From assembly GCA_025938055.1 (NCBI GenBank), contig JAICQC010000167.1:1-9489 (forward strand): a DNA stretch of 9,489 nucleotides. The letters are read 5' to 3'. This document shows positions 1-7,305 of the stretch, piece after piece (positions within the stretch are counted from its first letter, which is position 1; each line of letters starts with the position of its first letter). The translations under genes and the position numbers were made by a program. The stretch is from Anaerolineales bacterium. Lineage in GTDB: Bacteria > Chloroflexota > Anaerolineae > Anaerolineales > Villigracilaceae. A model generated the notes under the pieces. That model ran no database searches and was not told the origin of the DNA. It saw only the letters and a list, made by a program, of their open reading frames with translations.

Positions 1-26
1 GACCGGTCTCTAGGAAGGACGATTTC

Positions 27-908
27 ATGGCAACTGCTTACGCATCTACAGCTTCCCCTTCACGCCAGACGCAAAAAATCGTTACGAGAATCATTCAGTA
101 TCTCATTCTCTCCATCATCGTCGTGATCATGTTCGTGCCAATCGTAATCCTGATCTTCGGCAGCCTCAAGACGACCGGCGAGATGTATTCCCAGCCGTAT
201 ACGATCCCCAATCCGCCACACTGGGAGAACCTGTGGGGAGTTCTATCCACTCCCATATTCTGGACGATGTTAAAAAACAGCGTCATTGTGATGCTCGGGA
301 CGACCGCCGGCGTGGTGTTTGTCTGCGGGCTGGCGGCATTTGTATTTTCCCGGCTGGAGTTTCGCGGCAAAAGCTGGCTCTTCAACCTCTTCACAATGGG
401 ATTGATGTTCCCCATTAACGTGGCGATCCTGCCTGTTTATTTTGTTCTGCGGCAGTTGAACGAGAATAACATCCCCCTGATCGATTCGCTATGGGGAGTC
501 ATCCTGGTACAGCTTGCCTTCCAGATCTCCGGCAATATCCTGATCCTGCGCGGGTTCTTTACTGCCATCCCCTCCGAATTGCAGGATGCCGCGTACATCG
601 ATGGCTGCAATAATTTTGACTTCTTCTGGCGCATCCTGCTTCCTTTGGCGAAACCCGCCCTGGCGGCGGTTGCAGCGCTGACGATGATCGTCAGTTGGAA
701 CGATCTGCTGGTGCCTCTCATAGTCTTAAACAGTGATGAACTATGGACCTTACCTTTAGGTACCATGCAATTCCAGGGTCAATATGCCACAGATTTAGCC
801 CTGGTATCTGCATTTGTGGCATTGTCTGCCATACCCACCGTGATCTTTTATATCTTTGCGGAGCGCCAGATTGTATCCGGGCTTACGGCAGGCGCCGTCA
901 AAGGTTAA
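27..908 (+). CDS. Carbohydrate ABC transporter permease, CUT1/MalG type
   Basis: Inner-membrane permease subunit that would form the transport channel with a MalF-type partner, an ATPase and a sugar-binding lipoprotein. About six hydrophobic segments are visible in 293 residues, the normal MalG length; the first is at about residues 22-46. The cytoplasmic EAA loop, which docks on the ATPase, is at about 184-206 (ELQDAAYIDG, then ILLP). The C-terminus, GLTAGAVKG, is typical of MalG-type subunits. The ATG is preceded by a strong ribosome site, AGGAAGGA at 12-19. A TAG at 11-13 overlaps that site and could end the partner permease gene, but only about three codons of it are in the window. The downstream GH8 gene starts 34 bases after the stop, so the two are probably co-transcribed. 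The substrate cannot be read from the permease; xylo-oligosaccharides are inferred from the neighbours. Confidence 0.93.
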   Translation: MATAYASTASPSRQTQKIVTRIIQYLILSIIVVIMFVPIVILIFGSLKTTGEMYSQPYTIPNPPHWENLWGVLSTPIFWTMLKNSVIVMLGTTAGVVFVCGLAAFVFSRLEFRGKSWLFNLFTMGLMFPINVAILPVYFVLRQLNENNIPLIDSLWGVILVQLAFQISGNILILRGFFTAIPSELQDAAYIDGCNNFDFFWRILLPLAKPALAAVAALTMIVSWNDLLVPLIVLNSDELWTLPLGTMQFQGQYATDLALVSAFVALSAIPTVIFYIFAERQIVSGLTAGAVKG

Positions 909-942
909 TGATGTCATTCTTTGAGGATGATCTTAAGCTACC

Positions 943-2238
943 ATGCGCTGCATTGTCTTTGTGACCCTCATCCTTGCTTTTGTCTCCGGTCTTGTGGGCT
1001 GTTCCCCTGCCTCGACATCCGCGCCTCCTTCCATGACTGCTCCGCCAGCCCCCGCGGAACAGTCCTCCGGCGGCGCGTTCAACAGCGGCGTGTATCGCAA
1101 TCTATTCAAGGAATATCTTGGCAAATCGGATGAGGAGATCCAAGCCAGGATCGACGCCGCCTGGGAGCAGCTCTTCTATGGAAGCGATGCTTCTGAGCGC
1201 GTATATTTTCCCGTCGGGGAAGACATGGCATATATTGCGGATATCGGCAACGGCGACGTGCGGTCCGAGGGGATGTCCTACGGCATGATGATCGCGGTCC
1301 AACTCGATAAAAAGCAGGAGTTCGACCGCTTGTGGAAGTGGGCAAAAACGTACATGTACCAGGCGGATGGACCGTTCCAGGGCTATTTTGCCTGGCACTG
1401 CACCACCGATGGCGAGCAGTTGGATGCCAACCCCGCCTCGGACGGCGAGGAGTGGTTTGCGACTGCCCTGCTGTTCGCCTCGAGTCGCTGGGGCGATGGG
1501 GAAGGGATCTTCGATTACCGGTCGCAGGCGCAGGAGATCCTGGATGTCATGCTTCACAAAGAGGCGAACGGCGTGGCGACCAATATGTTCGACCTCGAAC
1601 ACAAACAGATTGTCTTCGTACCAATGGTTGGACGCGTCTCGAGCTTCACCGACCCGTCGTATCATTTGCCTGCTTATTACGAATTATGGGCGCGCTGGGC
1701 AGAACGCGATAATGACTTCTGGAGCGCGGCGGCACAGGTCAGTCGCGAGTATTTCAAGAAGGCTGCCCATTCAGAAACCGGACTGATGCCCGATTACGCC
1801 AACTTCGACGGGACGCCGTACGAAATGGACGGACATGAGGACTTCCGTTTCGATGCCTGGCGCACGCTTTCCAACGTGGCGGTGGATTATGCCTGGTTCG
1901 AGGCTGACCCTTCGACGGGTTCAGGGCAAGTCCCTTGGCAGGTGGAACAGTCGAATCGTGTCCTGGATTTTCTGGCATCCCAGGGCATCGATTCCTATGC
2001 AAATCAATTTGCGCTGGACGGCACGCCGCTTTCCGGCGACCATTCCACGGGGCTCGTTTCGATGGCAGCTGTCGCGGCGCTCGCGGCAGACTCTGAAAAA
2101 GGTGAGCCGTTCGTACAGGAGCTGTGGGAGGCGCAGATTCCATCCGACAAATGGCGATATTATGATGGAATGTTATACATGCTGGGCATGTTGCATGTGA
2201 GCGGAAACTTCAAGATCTATGCGCCTCAAAAAAGCTGA
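943..2238 (+). CDS. GH8 lipoprotein, reducing-end xylose-releasing exo-oligoxylanase type
   Basis: Glycoside hydrolase family 8, an inverting (alpha/alpha)6-barrel enzyme. It is closest in appearance to Rex enzymes, which remove xylose from the reducing end of xylo-oligosaccharides. The GH8 body spans about residues 50-425. The likely general acid is Glu109 in RSEGMSYGM, and the likely base is Asp304 in [10 protein letters not shown], matching Glu70 and Asp263 described for the Bacillus halodurans enzyme. The N-terminus has a hydrophobic stretch ending in the lipobox LVGC (Cys20), followed by a Ser/Pro/Ala-rich linker to about residue 45, so the protein is probably anchored outside the membrane. 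An in-frame stop at 934-936 makes 943 the most upstream ATG; the ribosome site is weak (GAGG lies too far away). Residues 324-331 look like an eight-codon insertion (see findings). An endo-xylanase or another GH8 activity is less likely. The Rex subtype is inference. Confidence 0.88.
   Translation: MRCIVFVTLILAFVSGLVGCSPASTSAPPSMTAPPAPAEQSSGGAFNSGVYRNLFKEYLGKSDEEIQARIDAAWEQLFYGSDASERVYFPVGEDMAYIADIGNGDVRSEGMSYGMMIAVQLDKKQEFDRLWKWAKTYMYQADGPFQGYFAWHCTTDGEQLDANPASDGEEWFATALLFASSRWGDGEGIFDYRSQAQEILDVMLHKEANGVATNMFDLEHKQIVFVPMVGRVSSFTDPSYHLPAYYELWARWAERDNDFWSAAAQVSREYFKKAAHSETGLMPDYANFDGTPYEMDGHEDFRFDAWRTLSNVAVDYAWFEADPSTGSGQVPWQVEQSNRVLDFLASQGIDSYANQFALDGTPLSGDHSTGLVSMAAVAALAADSEKGEPFVQELWEAQIPSDKWRYYDGMLYMLGMLHVSGNFKIYAPQKS
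1908..1936 (+). repeat. Short 24-bp insertion flanked by CCCTT direct repeats inside the GH8 gene
   Basis: Two copies of CCCTT, at 1908-1912 and 1932-1936, are exactly 24 bases apart. The sequence between them contains TCGACGGGTTCAGGG. Removing one 24-base unit joins GAC CCT directly to TGG CAG, giving Asp-Pro-Trp-Gln in the correct frame. The inserted codons read STGSGQVP, a flexible low-complexity stretch between two helices. From memory, similar CTTCGAC...CTCAGGG elements recur in Chloroflexota genomes; this could not be checked here. A chance match is possible because the flanking repeats are short. Confidence 0.5.
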
Positions 2239-2289
2239 CGCAGATAGTGATATAAACCAAATGTCAGACTTACTTCAAAGGAGTCCTTC

Positions 2290-4434
2290 ATGGGTGTGAC
2301 GAGCACATCGGAAAATCTTTCATATCTGGATACATCTTTGTCGTTTGCCGAACGGGCAAAGGATCTGGTGGGGCGTCTAACCCTCGAAGAAAAAGTAAGC
2401 CTGATGAATCACCCCGCGCACGGTGTGCCGCGCCTGAACATCCCTGCCTATAATTATTGGAGTGAGGCGCTCCATGGTGTTGGCCGCAATGGACGCGCAA
2501 CTGTCTTCCCACAGGCGATTGGCATGGCAGCGACATGGGACAAAGAATTGATCCACCGCGTTGCGTCAGCCATTGGGGATGAAGGGCGCGCGAAATATCA
2601 TGCAGCGCTGCGTCAAAATGGCTACACCGATCAATATCAGGGACTTAACTTCTGGTCGCCAAATGTGAATATTTTTCGCGATCCGCGCTGGGGGCGTGGG
2701 CAGGAGACATGGGGGGAGGATCCCTTCCTGACCGGGGAGATGGCGTCTGCTTTCGTGAAGGGGTTGCAGGGTGATCACCCCAAATATCTCAAAGCCGCGG
2801 CGTGTGTCAAGCATTATGCTGTCCACTCGGGTCCGGAAAAGGATCGCCACGTCTTCAATGCGATTGTGACAAGGCGTGAGTTGTACGATACGTACCTGCC
2901 TGCGTTCAAAAAACTTGTCACGGAGGCAAGAGTCGAATCCGTTATGGGCGCCTACAACCGCACACTCGACGAAGTCTGTTGCGCCAGCAAACTGTTGATC
3001 GAGGAGATCTTAAGGGGAGAATGGAATTTCCAGGGTCACTTCGTCTCAGACTGCGGCGCGCTGTCCGATTTCCATCTCAACCACAAGGTCACGAAGGATG
3101 CAGTGGAATCCGCTGCCCTGGCTTTGAAAGGCGGATGCGACCTGGGATGCGATCATGTGTTCAATGAAATTCCCGAAGCAATTCGGCGCGGTCTCATCAC
3201 AGAAGCCGATGTAGACCGCGCCCTCGAGCGTACCCTCGGCACGCGCTTCAAGCTGGGCATGTTCGACCCACCGGAAGAGGCGCCGTTCGCATCCATCTCC
3301 CCGGATGTGGTTGCCTGCGAGGAACACCGTCAATTGGCGTATCGCACTGCAACGGAGACAGTGGTTCTGTTGAAGAACAAGGATAACATCCTGCCGATCA
3401 AACCATCTACGAAAAAGATTTTTGTCACTGGTCCCACGGCGACCAGCGTGGAAGTCTTGCTCGGTAACTATTATGGCTTCAATGATCAAATGATCACCCT
3501 GTTGGAAGGTATCACGGGGCGCATCCCGGAGGGCATGGGGATGGAATATACGTCCGGGGCTTTGTTGAAGCATCCGCGTGAGATCAAAAACACCTGGGCG
3601 CCCGGGATGGCACAGTCCGCAGATGTTGCCATTGTGTGCGCGGGCTTCTCCTCATTTCTCGAAGGGGAAGAGGGCGAATCGCTTCTCTCTGCCATGAATG
3701 GCGACCGTGACAGTATCTCTTTACCGGAGAGCCAGGCGAATTACATCAAGGAGCTTGCCATCCATGGGGTCAAGATCGTGCTGGTGCTCACGGGCGGTAG
3801 CCCCATTGCGCTGGGGGAAGTCGAGGAGATGGTGGATGCGGTTCTCTTTGTCTGGTATCCCGGCATGGAGGGCGGCAGGGCGGTAGCGGACGTGCTCTTC
3901 GGCGATGTTTCGCCTGCGGGCAAACTCCCAGTTACATTTCCCCGGTCGCTCGACCAGCTTCCCGCCTTCGACGACTACAGCATGAACGGACGCACCTATC
4001 GCTATATGACTGAGGAAGCGCTTTATCCATTCGGCTATGGCTTGAGCTATAGCTGCTTTGAGTATTCAGATTTGCAGCTAGATAAAACAGACCTGGCTCC
4101 TGGGGATTCCCTTAACGTGAGCGTAACTCTGCATAACAGAGGAGGGAGGGACGCTGCTGAGGTTGTCCAGTTTTATCTAAGCGATCTTCATGCCTCGACC
4201 CTTGTCCCGATCCATCATCTGGTTGGCTTCGAAAGGGTCGTTCTCAAAGCGGGTGAGAGCCACTCTATAAAATTTACATTGACACCTGAGTTAATGTCGT
4301 TTTATAACGATGATGGTAAGCTGACACTTGAACCTGGTGAGTTCCGCCTGGAGGTAGGTGGATGTTCGCCGGGCAAACGAGGCCAGGATCTGGGTGCACC
4401 TAATCCCGTCACTGCGGTGTTTGAAGTGAAGTAA
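2290..4434 (+). CDS. GH3 beta-xylosidase / beta-glucosidase, cytoplasmic
   Basis: Retaining glycosidase of family 3 that cleaves terminal beta-linked sugars; beta-1,4-xylosidase is the likely role given xylA and xylB next door. The three-part architecture is complete at 714 residues. The N-terminal barrel (about 20-320) has [15 protein letters not shown] at 131-145, KHY at 174-176 and the nucleophile Asp254 in SDCGA. The second alpha/beta domain (about 355-555) has the acid/base region LEGEEGE at about 457-463. The C-terminal fibronectin-III-like domain (about 595-712) follows PFGYGLSY. There is no signal peptide, so it acts in the cytoplasm on imported oligomers. AAAGGAG at 2277-2283 lies six bases before the ATG and supports this start. 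The last ~360 bases look more AT-rich than the rest, by impression only. Substrate choice between xylosides, glucosides and arabinosides cannot be settled from motifs. Confidence 0.93.
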   Translation: MGVTSTSENLSYLDTSLSFAERAKDLVGRLTLEEKVSLMNHPAHGVPRLNIPAYNYWSEALHGVGRNGRATVFPQAIGMAATWDKELIHRVASAIGDEGRAKYHAALRQNGYTDQYQGLNFWSPNVNIFRDPRWGRGQETWGEDPFLTGEMASAFVKGLQGDHPKYLKAAACVKHYAVHSGPEKDRHVFNAIVTRRELYDTYLPAFKKLVTEARVESVMGAYNRTLDEVCCASKLLIEEILRGEWNFQGHFVSDCGALSDFHLNHKVTKDAVESAALALKGGCDLGCDHVFNEIPEAIRRGLITEADVDRALERTLGTRFKLGMFDPPEEAPFASISPDVVACEEHRQLAYRTATETVVLLKNKDNILPIKPSTKKIFVTGPTATSVEVLLGNYYGFNDQMITLLEGITGRIPEGMGMEYTSGALLKHPREIKNTWAPGMAQSADVAIVCAGFSSFLEGEEGESLLSAMNGDRDSISLPESQANYIKELAIHGVKIVLVLTGGSPIALGEVEEMVDAVLFVWYPGMEGGRAVADVLFGDVSPAGKLPVTFPRSLDQLPAFDDYSMNGRTYRYMTEEALYPFGYGLSYSCFEYSDLQLDKTDLAPGDSLNVSVTLHNRGGRDAAEVVQFYLSDLHASTLVPIHHLVGFERVVLKAGESHSIKFTLTPELMSFYNDDGKLTLEPGEFRLEVGGCSPGKRGQDLGAPNPVTAVFEVK

Positions 4435-4440
4435 ATTACA

Positions 4441-4551
4441 TGTCATTGCGAGGAGAGGTTGAGATGCGCCAGCATCTAAATCCCGACGAAGCAATCCCCA
4501 CTCCGCAGGAGATTACTTCGCTCCCCGCAAAACGGGTCGCTCGCAATGACA
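4441..4551. repeat. 111-bp repeat element with perfect 12-bp terminal inverted repeats
   Basis: The element begins TGTCATTGCGAG (4441-4452) and ends with its exact reverse complement CTCGCAATGACA (4540-4551). Internal hairpins are visible: AGATGC/GCATCT at 4462-4467 and 4472-4477, CCCG/CGGG at 4524-4527 and 4533-4536, and an imperfect pairing of CGAAGCAATC (4487-4496) with GATTACTTCG (4511-4520). It starts six bases after the GH3 stop and ends just before the xylA ribosome site, filling most of the 137-base gap. TGTCATTGCGAG-bounded elements of this kind are, from memory, common dispersed repeats in several phyla. No transposase is encoded, so it would be non-autonomous. No convincing target duplication is visible. 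Confidence 0.82.
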
Positions 4552-4559
4552 GAACATAC

Positions 4560-4565
4560 AAGGAG
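4560..4565 (+). promoter_or_regulatory. Ribosome binding site that fixes the xylA start
   Basis: AAGGAG lies six bases before the ATG at 4572. The reading frame is open further upstream to ATGs at 4440 and 4464, but those codons fall in or at the edge of the repeat element and have no counterpart in xylose isomerases. Translation from 4572 begins [17 protein letters not shown], which matches the usual N-terminus of the actinobacterial-type enzyme. Confidence 0.85.
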
Positions 4566-4571
4566 CATTCC

Positions 4572-5738
4572 ATGACTGATTACACCCCCAAACCGGAACA
4601 CAAATTCACGTTTGGCTTATGGACGGTTGGCAACATTGGCGCTGACCCGTTCGGTGGACCCGTACGAGAACCGAAATCGCCGGCAGATCTGGTGCGCCTG
4701 CTTGGTGAAGTGGGCGCCCATGGAGTCAACTTTCACGACACCGATCTGATCCCGATTGACGCTACACCGTCCGAAGCGGAAGCTATCAAAAAGGAATTCC
4801 GTAAGGCACTGGAGGAAGCAGGCGTGGTCGTCCCGATGGCAACAACCGACCTGTTTCGAAATCCGGTTTTCAAGGATGGTGCTTTCACTTCCAATGATCC
4901 CAAAGTTCGCGCCTATGCTCTGCAGAAAACCATGAATGCCATCGATCTGGGCGTCGAGTTCGGTGCGAAAACCTACGTCTTCTGGGGCGGGCGCGAGGGG
5001 ACTGAAACGGACGCCGCGAAAGACCCGATCGCTGCCATCAAGCGTTCGCGCGGGGCGATGAATTTTCTGTGCGAATATGTGCTCGACAAAAAATATGACC
5101 TGAAGTTTGCCCTGGAAGCCAAACCCAACGAGCCGCGCGGTGACATTTATAATTCCACCACCGGTCACATGCTGGCATTCATCCAAACGCTCGATCACCC
5201 GGAAATGGTCGGGGTCAACCCTGAGGTAGCCCACGAACACATGGCAGGACTCAACTTCGTCCATGGCGTCGCCCAGGCAATAGAAACAGGCAAGCTGTTC
5301 CACATTGACCTGAACGATCAGGCATTTGGGCGCTATGACCAGGACTTCCGTTTTGGCGCAGTGAACTTGAAGAGCGCTTTCTTCCTGGTCAAGCTGCTGG
5401 AAGATAATGGTTATGACGGCAGCCGCCACTTCGACGCGCACGCCTACCGCACTGAAGATTATGAAGGCGTAAAAGACTTCGCCCGCGGCTGTATGCGTAC
5501 GTATTTGATTCTCAAGGAAAAAGCTGCCCGCTGGAACGCCGATAAAGAGATTCAGGAGATCGTCGCTGAGATCAATGCAGATGATGGCTCGATGAATCAG
5601 TATTTTGGAACGTATAGCTCTGACAAGGCGGAAGCCTTGAAAGCACAAAGCTTTGACCGTTCCATGATTGCTGGTCGTGGTTTGAAGTATGAACGGCTCG
5701 ATCAATTAACTGTGGAAATATTACTGGGTGTTCGCTGA
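4572..5738 (+). CDS. xylA: Xylose isomerase, class I (actinobacterial type)
   Basis: Converts D-xylose to D-xylulose in the cytoplasm, using two divalent metal ions. From the start at 4572 it has 388 residues, the normal length for the short class I enzymes like that of Streptomyces. Active-site residues are all in place, each one position later than Streptomyces numbering: His55 and Asp58 in FHDTD, Phe94, Trp138 in FWGG, Glu182 and Lys184 in [10 protein letters not shown], Glu218 and His221 in NPEVAHEHM, Asp246, Asp256 and Asp258 in the YDQDFRFG region, and Asp288 in FDAH. There is no sign of frameshift or loss of function. It sits between the GH3 gene and xylB, 80 bases before the xylB start, and supplies xylulose to XylB. 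The open frame upstream comes from the inserted repeat and is not counted as part of the gene. Confidence 0.97.
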   Translation: MTDYTPKPEHKFTFGLWTVGNIGADPFGGPVREPKSPADLVRLLGEVGAHGVNFHDTDLIPIDATPSEAEAIKKEFRKALEEAGVVVPMATTDLFRNPVFKDGAFTSNDPKVRAYALQKTMNAIDLGVEFGAKTYVFWGGREGTETDAAKDPIAAIKRSRGAMNFLCEYVLDKKYDLKFALEAKPNEPRGDIYNSTTGHMLAFIQTLDHPEMVGVNPEVAHEHMAGLNFVHGVAQAIETGKLFHIDLNDQAFGRYDQDFRFGAVNLKSAFFLVKLLEDNGYDGSRHFDAHAYRTEDYEGVKDFARGCMRTYLILKEKAARWNADKEIQEIVAEINADDGSMNQYFGTYSSDKAEALKAQSFDRSMIAGRGLKYERLDQLTVEILLGVR

Positions 5739-5745
5739 AAATCCG

Positions 5746-5751
5746 TATAAT
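5746..5751 (+). promoter_or_regulatory. Possible internal -10 box before xylB
   Basis: A perfect TATAAT sits eight bases after the xylA stop. The best -35 candidate, TTACTG at 5721-5726, is poor and lies 19 bases away, so support is limited. If used, transcription would begin at the left edge of the hairpin at 5755-5792. It could equally be chance in a short AT-rich gap. Confidence 0.3.
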
Positions 5752-5754
5752 AAG

Positions 5755-5792
5755 GTAGATGGGTAAACAGGCATACCTGTCTACCCATCTAC
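5755..5792. repeat. Long near-perfect hairpin between xylA and xylB
   Basis: Two 17-base arms (5755-5771 and 5776-5792) pair with one mismatch (A5766 against C5781) around a CATA loop. The left arm also shows a period of eight bases: GGTAGAT at 5754, GGTAAAC at 5762 and GGCATAC at 5770. No run of T follows, so it is not a standard intrinsic terminator. It may be an operator, an mRNA-stabilising or processing hairpin, or a dispersed palindromic repeat. Confidence 0.8.
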
Positions 5793-5809
5793 TTCTGCAC
5801 CTATCTCAC

Positions 5810-5813
5810 GGAG
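5810..5813 (+). promoter_or_regulatory. Ribosome binding site that fixes the xylB start
   Basis: GGAG lies five bases before the ATG at 5819. The frame is open back to an ATG at 5759, but that codon lies inside the hairpin, has no ribosome site, and would add 20 residues before the phosphate-binding strand MYFLGIDTSTTGSK that normally opens a sugar kinase. Confidence 0.8.
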
Positions 5814-5818
5814 AATCC

Positions 5819-7303
5819 ATGTATTTCCTCGGCATTGATACATCAACAACAGGCAGCAAGGCGCTGCTGATCGACGAGCGCGGCGAGGTAATCGGCACAG
5901 CTTCCTCACCGCACACCTTGCAGTCGCCCAAGCCGCTCTGGTCTGAGCAGGACCCGCGCGAGTGGTGGGGAGCGGTTATCGCGGGTATCCGCTTGGTGCT
6001 GGAGCAGACCGGCATCACTGGCGAACAGGTCGCCGCGGTCGGTCTGACGGGGCAGATGCATGGGCTGGTCCTGCTCGACGAAGCGGGCGAAGTTCTGCGC
6101 CCAGCCATTCTGTGGAATGACCAGCGCACCCAGAGTCAATGTGATCAGATCCATCGTCGCATCGGCAAAGAGAAATTTATCCAGATCACTGGCAACGTCG
6201 CGCTCACGGGATTTACCGCGCCGAAAATCCTGTGGGTGAAGGAGAACGAGCCAGAGGTCTATGCAAAGGCACGGCATGTGCTTCTGCCCAAGGATTACAT
6301 CCGCTACCGCCTGACCGGCGAATACGCCATGGATAAAGCGGATGGCGCGGGCACGGTGCTGTTTGACCTGAAGCAGCGCGACTGGTCGCGTGAAGTACTC
6401 GAGTCGCTGGAAATTGAATCTGCCTGGATGCCGCCTACCTACGAGGGACCTGAATGTACCGGTCGGGTAACCGAGGAAGCCGCCTCGCTCACAGGCTTGA
6501 AAGCGGGCACCCCGGTGGTGGCAGGCGGCGGCGACCAGGCGGCGCAAGCCGTGGGCGTGGGCGCGGTGCAGCCTGGGATTGTCGGTCTGACCGTGGGCAC
6601 CAGCGGCGTTGTCTTCGCCACCACGCCCTCCGCTTTGATTGAACTCGAAGGTCGCTTACATGCGTTTTGCCATGCTGTGCCGGGCTTGTGGCATTTTATG
6701 GGTGTTATGCTTTCGGCAGCGGGAAGCCTGCAGTGGTATCGGGATATGCTCGCGCCAACGATGAGTTTTGACGAACTGGTGAAGGAAGCGGAACTGGTTC
6801 CCGCGGGAAGCGAAGGGTTGCAGTTCCTCCCGTACCTGAGCGGGGAGCGCACGCCTCACCCGGACCCGCTGGCGCGCGGCGCGTTCATCGGGTTGACCCT
6901 CCGTCACAGCCGCGCCCATATGACGCGTGCCGTGCTCGAAGGCGTAGCCTTTGGGTTAAAGGACAGCTTCACGCTCATTCAGAATGCTGGACTGGGCGCG
7001 ATCACACAAGTGCGCGCTTCGGGTGGCGGGACGAAAGGCGCCCTCTGGCGGCAGATCCTTGCCACAGTGTTGGAAGCGGAATTGGTCACGGTCAATACTG
7101 CCGAAGGCGCCGCCTATGGCGCAGCATTGCTGGCAGGCGTTGGCGCGGCGGCGTGGTCCGATGTACAATCGGCATGCAAAGAGGCTGTTAAGATCACAGG
7201 AAGCACGCAACCCGAGACGTCACAGATTGACGCGTATCGCAAGGCCTACGCGGTGTATCAGGAACTGTATCCGGCTTTGAAACAAAGTTTTGAAAAGATG
7301 TAA
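5819..7303 (+). CDS. xylB: Xylulokinase (FGGY family)
   Basis: Phosphorylates D-xylulose with ATP to D-xylulose 5-phosphate, the entry point to the pentose phosphate pathway. The protein has 494 residues, normal for XylB. The FGGY N-domain (about 1-245) opens with the phosphate-binding GIDTSTTGSK, with Asp7 equivalent to Asp6 of E. coli XylB. It has the xylulose-binding GLTGQMHGLV at 75-84 (Met80, His81) and WNDQR at 99-103. The likely catalytic base is Asp239 in GGGDQAAQAVG. The C-domain (about 255-440) carries the ATP-site elements VGTSGVV (259-265), SGERTPH (341-347) and ASGGGTKGALWRQI (400-413). It lies between xylA and the mutarotase-like gene; the latter starts two bases after this stop, so their translation is probably coupled. 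Other FGGY kinases are possible in principle, but xylA next door and the MH motif point to xylulose. Confidence 0.96.
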   Translation: MYFLGIDTSTTGSKALLIDERGEVIGTASSPHTLQSPKPLWSEQDPREWWGAVIAGIRLVLEQTGITGEQVAAVGLTGQMHGLVLLDEAGEVLRPAILWNDQRTQSQCDQIHRRIGKEKFIQITGNVALTGFTAPKILWVKENEPEVYAKARHVLLPKDYIRYRLTGEYAMDKADGAGTVLFDLKQRDWSREVLESLEIESAWMPPTYEGPECTGRVTEEAASLTGLKAGTPVVAGGGDQAAQAVGVGAVQPGIVGLTVGTSGVVFATTPSALIELEGRLHAFCHAVPGLWHFMGVMLSAAGSLQWYRDMLAPTMSFDELVKEAELVPAGSEGLQFLPYLSGERTPHPDPLARGAFIGLTLRHSRAHMTRAVLEGVAFGLKDSFTLIQNAGLGAITQVRASGGGTKGALWRQILATVLEAELVTVNTAEGAAYGAALLAGVGAAAWSDVQSACKEAVKITGSTQPETSQIDAYRKAYAVYQELYPALKQSFEKM

Positions 7304-7305
7304 AC

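Noticed and set aside
1..26. End of an upstream permease gene (TAG at 11-13)
   Set aside because: Three codons are too few to support a feature, although the arrangement is plausible.
1102..1665. Antisense open frame of 187 codons opposite the GH8 gene
   Set aside because: The GH8 frame has intact catalytic motifs and the antisense product has no recognisable domain.
4440..4571. 44-residue N-terminal extension of XylA
   Set aside because: These codons are the repeat element; the start at 4572 has a good ribosome site and the family N-terminus. Kept only as a finding about the possible internal ATG at 4464.
4617..5705. Long antisense open frame (362 codons) opposite xylA
   Set aside because: It lies wholly within a clearly conserved xylA, resembles no family, and has no ribosome site; it is a by-product of xylA codon use.
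5755..5792. Intrinsic terminator between xylA and xylB
   Set aside because: The hairpin is not followed by a T run, and ending transcription between xylA and xylB would be counterproductive.
5759..5818. 20-residue extension of XylB
   Set aside because: The ATG lies in the hairpin and lacks a ribosome site; kinases of this family begin at the strand encoded from 5819.
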